A stretch of 40,255 nt of DNA. Origin: CAG-791 sp963596015 (GTDB lineage: Bacteria > Bacillota > Clostridia > Lachnospirales > Lachnospiraceae). Numbering within the stretch: the first letter of the stretch is position 1; each line of letters starts with the position of its first letter. A program made the position numbers and the translations under genes. The stretch spans positions 1-40,255 of the forward strand of contig CAVBJS010000020.1 of assembly GCA_963596015.1 (NCBI GenBank), written 5' to 3'. The notes under the pieces are model-generated. The model was given only the letters and a program-made list of their open reading frames with translations, had not been told where the DNA came from and ran no database searches. Shown here piece by piece: positions 40,115 through 40,255 of the stretch.

Positions 40115-40255
40115 GTGCCGCCCGGTCATGCACCGGAGCCCGGCAGATGTCTCGCACCATGCACTTTGCGCCGTTTTGCTTTTGATCTGCCTCTCGCCTG
40201 CGGATGGCCGGCCCGAACTCGCATCCCCGCCTGATGCGGGGATGCTCAGACAATA
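40115..40255 (-). repeat. Right copy of ~141 bp terminal inverted repeat
   Basis: Reverse-complement match of 9-150, with the internal 10 bp hairpin at 40221-40245. Read away from the lipoprotein gene it starts GTGCCGCCCGGTCATG, the same order in which the left copy is met when leaving the DUF2798-like gene. A 76-codon open frame on its minus strand is not protein-like. Confidence 0.9.

Noticed and set aside
40023..40253. 76-residue minus-strand frame at the right end
   Set aside because: Covers the inverted repeat and both hairpins; the left repeat copy does not keep the same frame because of an indel.

Overview
This 40.3 kb window comes from a Gram-positive, low-to-middle GC Clostridia-type genome, most likely Lachnospiraceae-like. 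This is inferred from strong AGGAGG ribosome binding sites, codon habit and gene content; no taxonomic marker is present. It carries one long plus-strand operon (about 2160-39992) for a contractile injection system (CIS) of the extracellular/phage-tail-like (Afp/PVC/eCIS) class. Nothing in it looks like a phage head, lysis, integrase or transposase gene.

Layout: (1) 9-150 and 40115-40255 are two nearly identical ~141 bp repeats in inverted orientation at the two ends. The window starts and stops inside or at these copies, so they may be dispersed genomic repeats where an assembly broke. (2) A divergent pair of non-CIS genes follows: a DUF2798-like membrane protein (minus) and a SpoU/TrmH-type RNA 2'-O-methyltransferase (plus). 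(3) The CIS tail comes next: sheath, tube, a tail-assembly-chaperone pair with a candidate programmed -1 frameshift, a second tube-like protein, a 959-residue unknown (tape-measure candidate), and a CIS-tube/LysM hub adaptor. (4) The baseplate and spike are gpD-like hub, gpV-like spike, gp25-like wedge, two large baseplate-J-type proteins, a gpI-like tail protein, and a YYGKMM-motif protein with an Ig-like C-terminus. (5) An unusual membrane module follows: a pseudokinase-like single-pass protein, a single-pass protein with about 19 MORN repeats, a PAAR-like DUF4280 tip protein, a possible 50-residue small protein, and two multi-pass proteins whose cytoplasmic ends look like degenerate class III nucleotide cyclases. 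(6) The effector island (26463-35156) has four paralogous cargo-like genes sharing a ~300-residue C-terminal domain. Two of them also carry a predicted permuted papain-like (NlpC/P60-LRAT type) domain with conserved His and an NCxxFV cysteine motif. One is split, and a vestigial fifth copy remains as a recombination scar. (7) Last come a Pvc15-like AAA+ ATPase, a Pvc16/DUF4255 tail terminator and a LysM lipoprotein, followed by a terminator hairpin.

How it may work (inference): sheath, inner tube, hub/spike and wedges form the contractile particle. The AAA+ ATPase and Pvc16 act in late assembly and cargo loading. The four variable-N/common-C proteins are the likely payload. The cluster of membrane-anchored proteins, the lipoprotein and the absence of a recognisable tail fibre or lysis gene suggest a particle tied to the producer's own envelope, possibly gated by the cyclase-like sensors, rather than one freely released. 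That membrane/sensor module plus a new effector family is the most novel content here.
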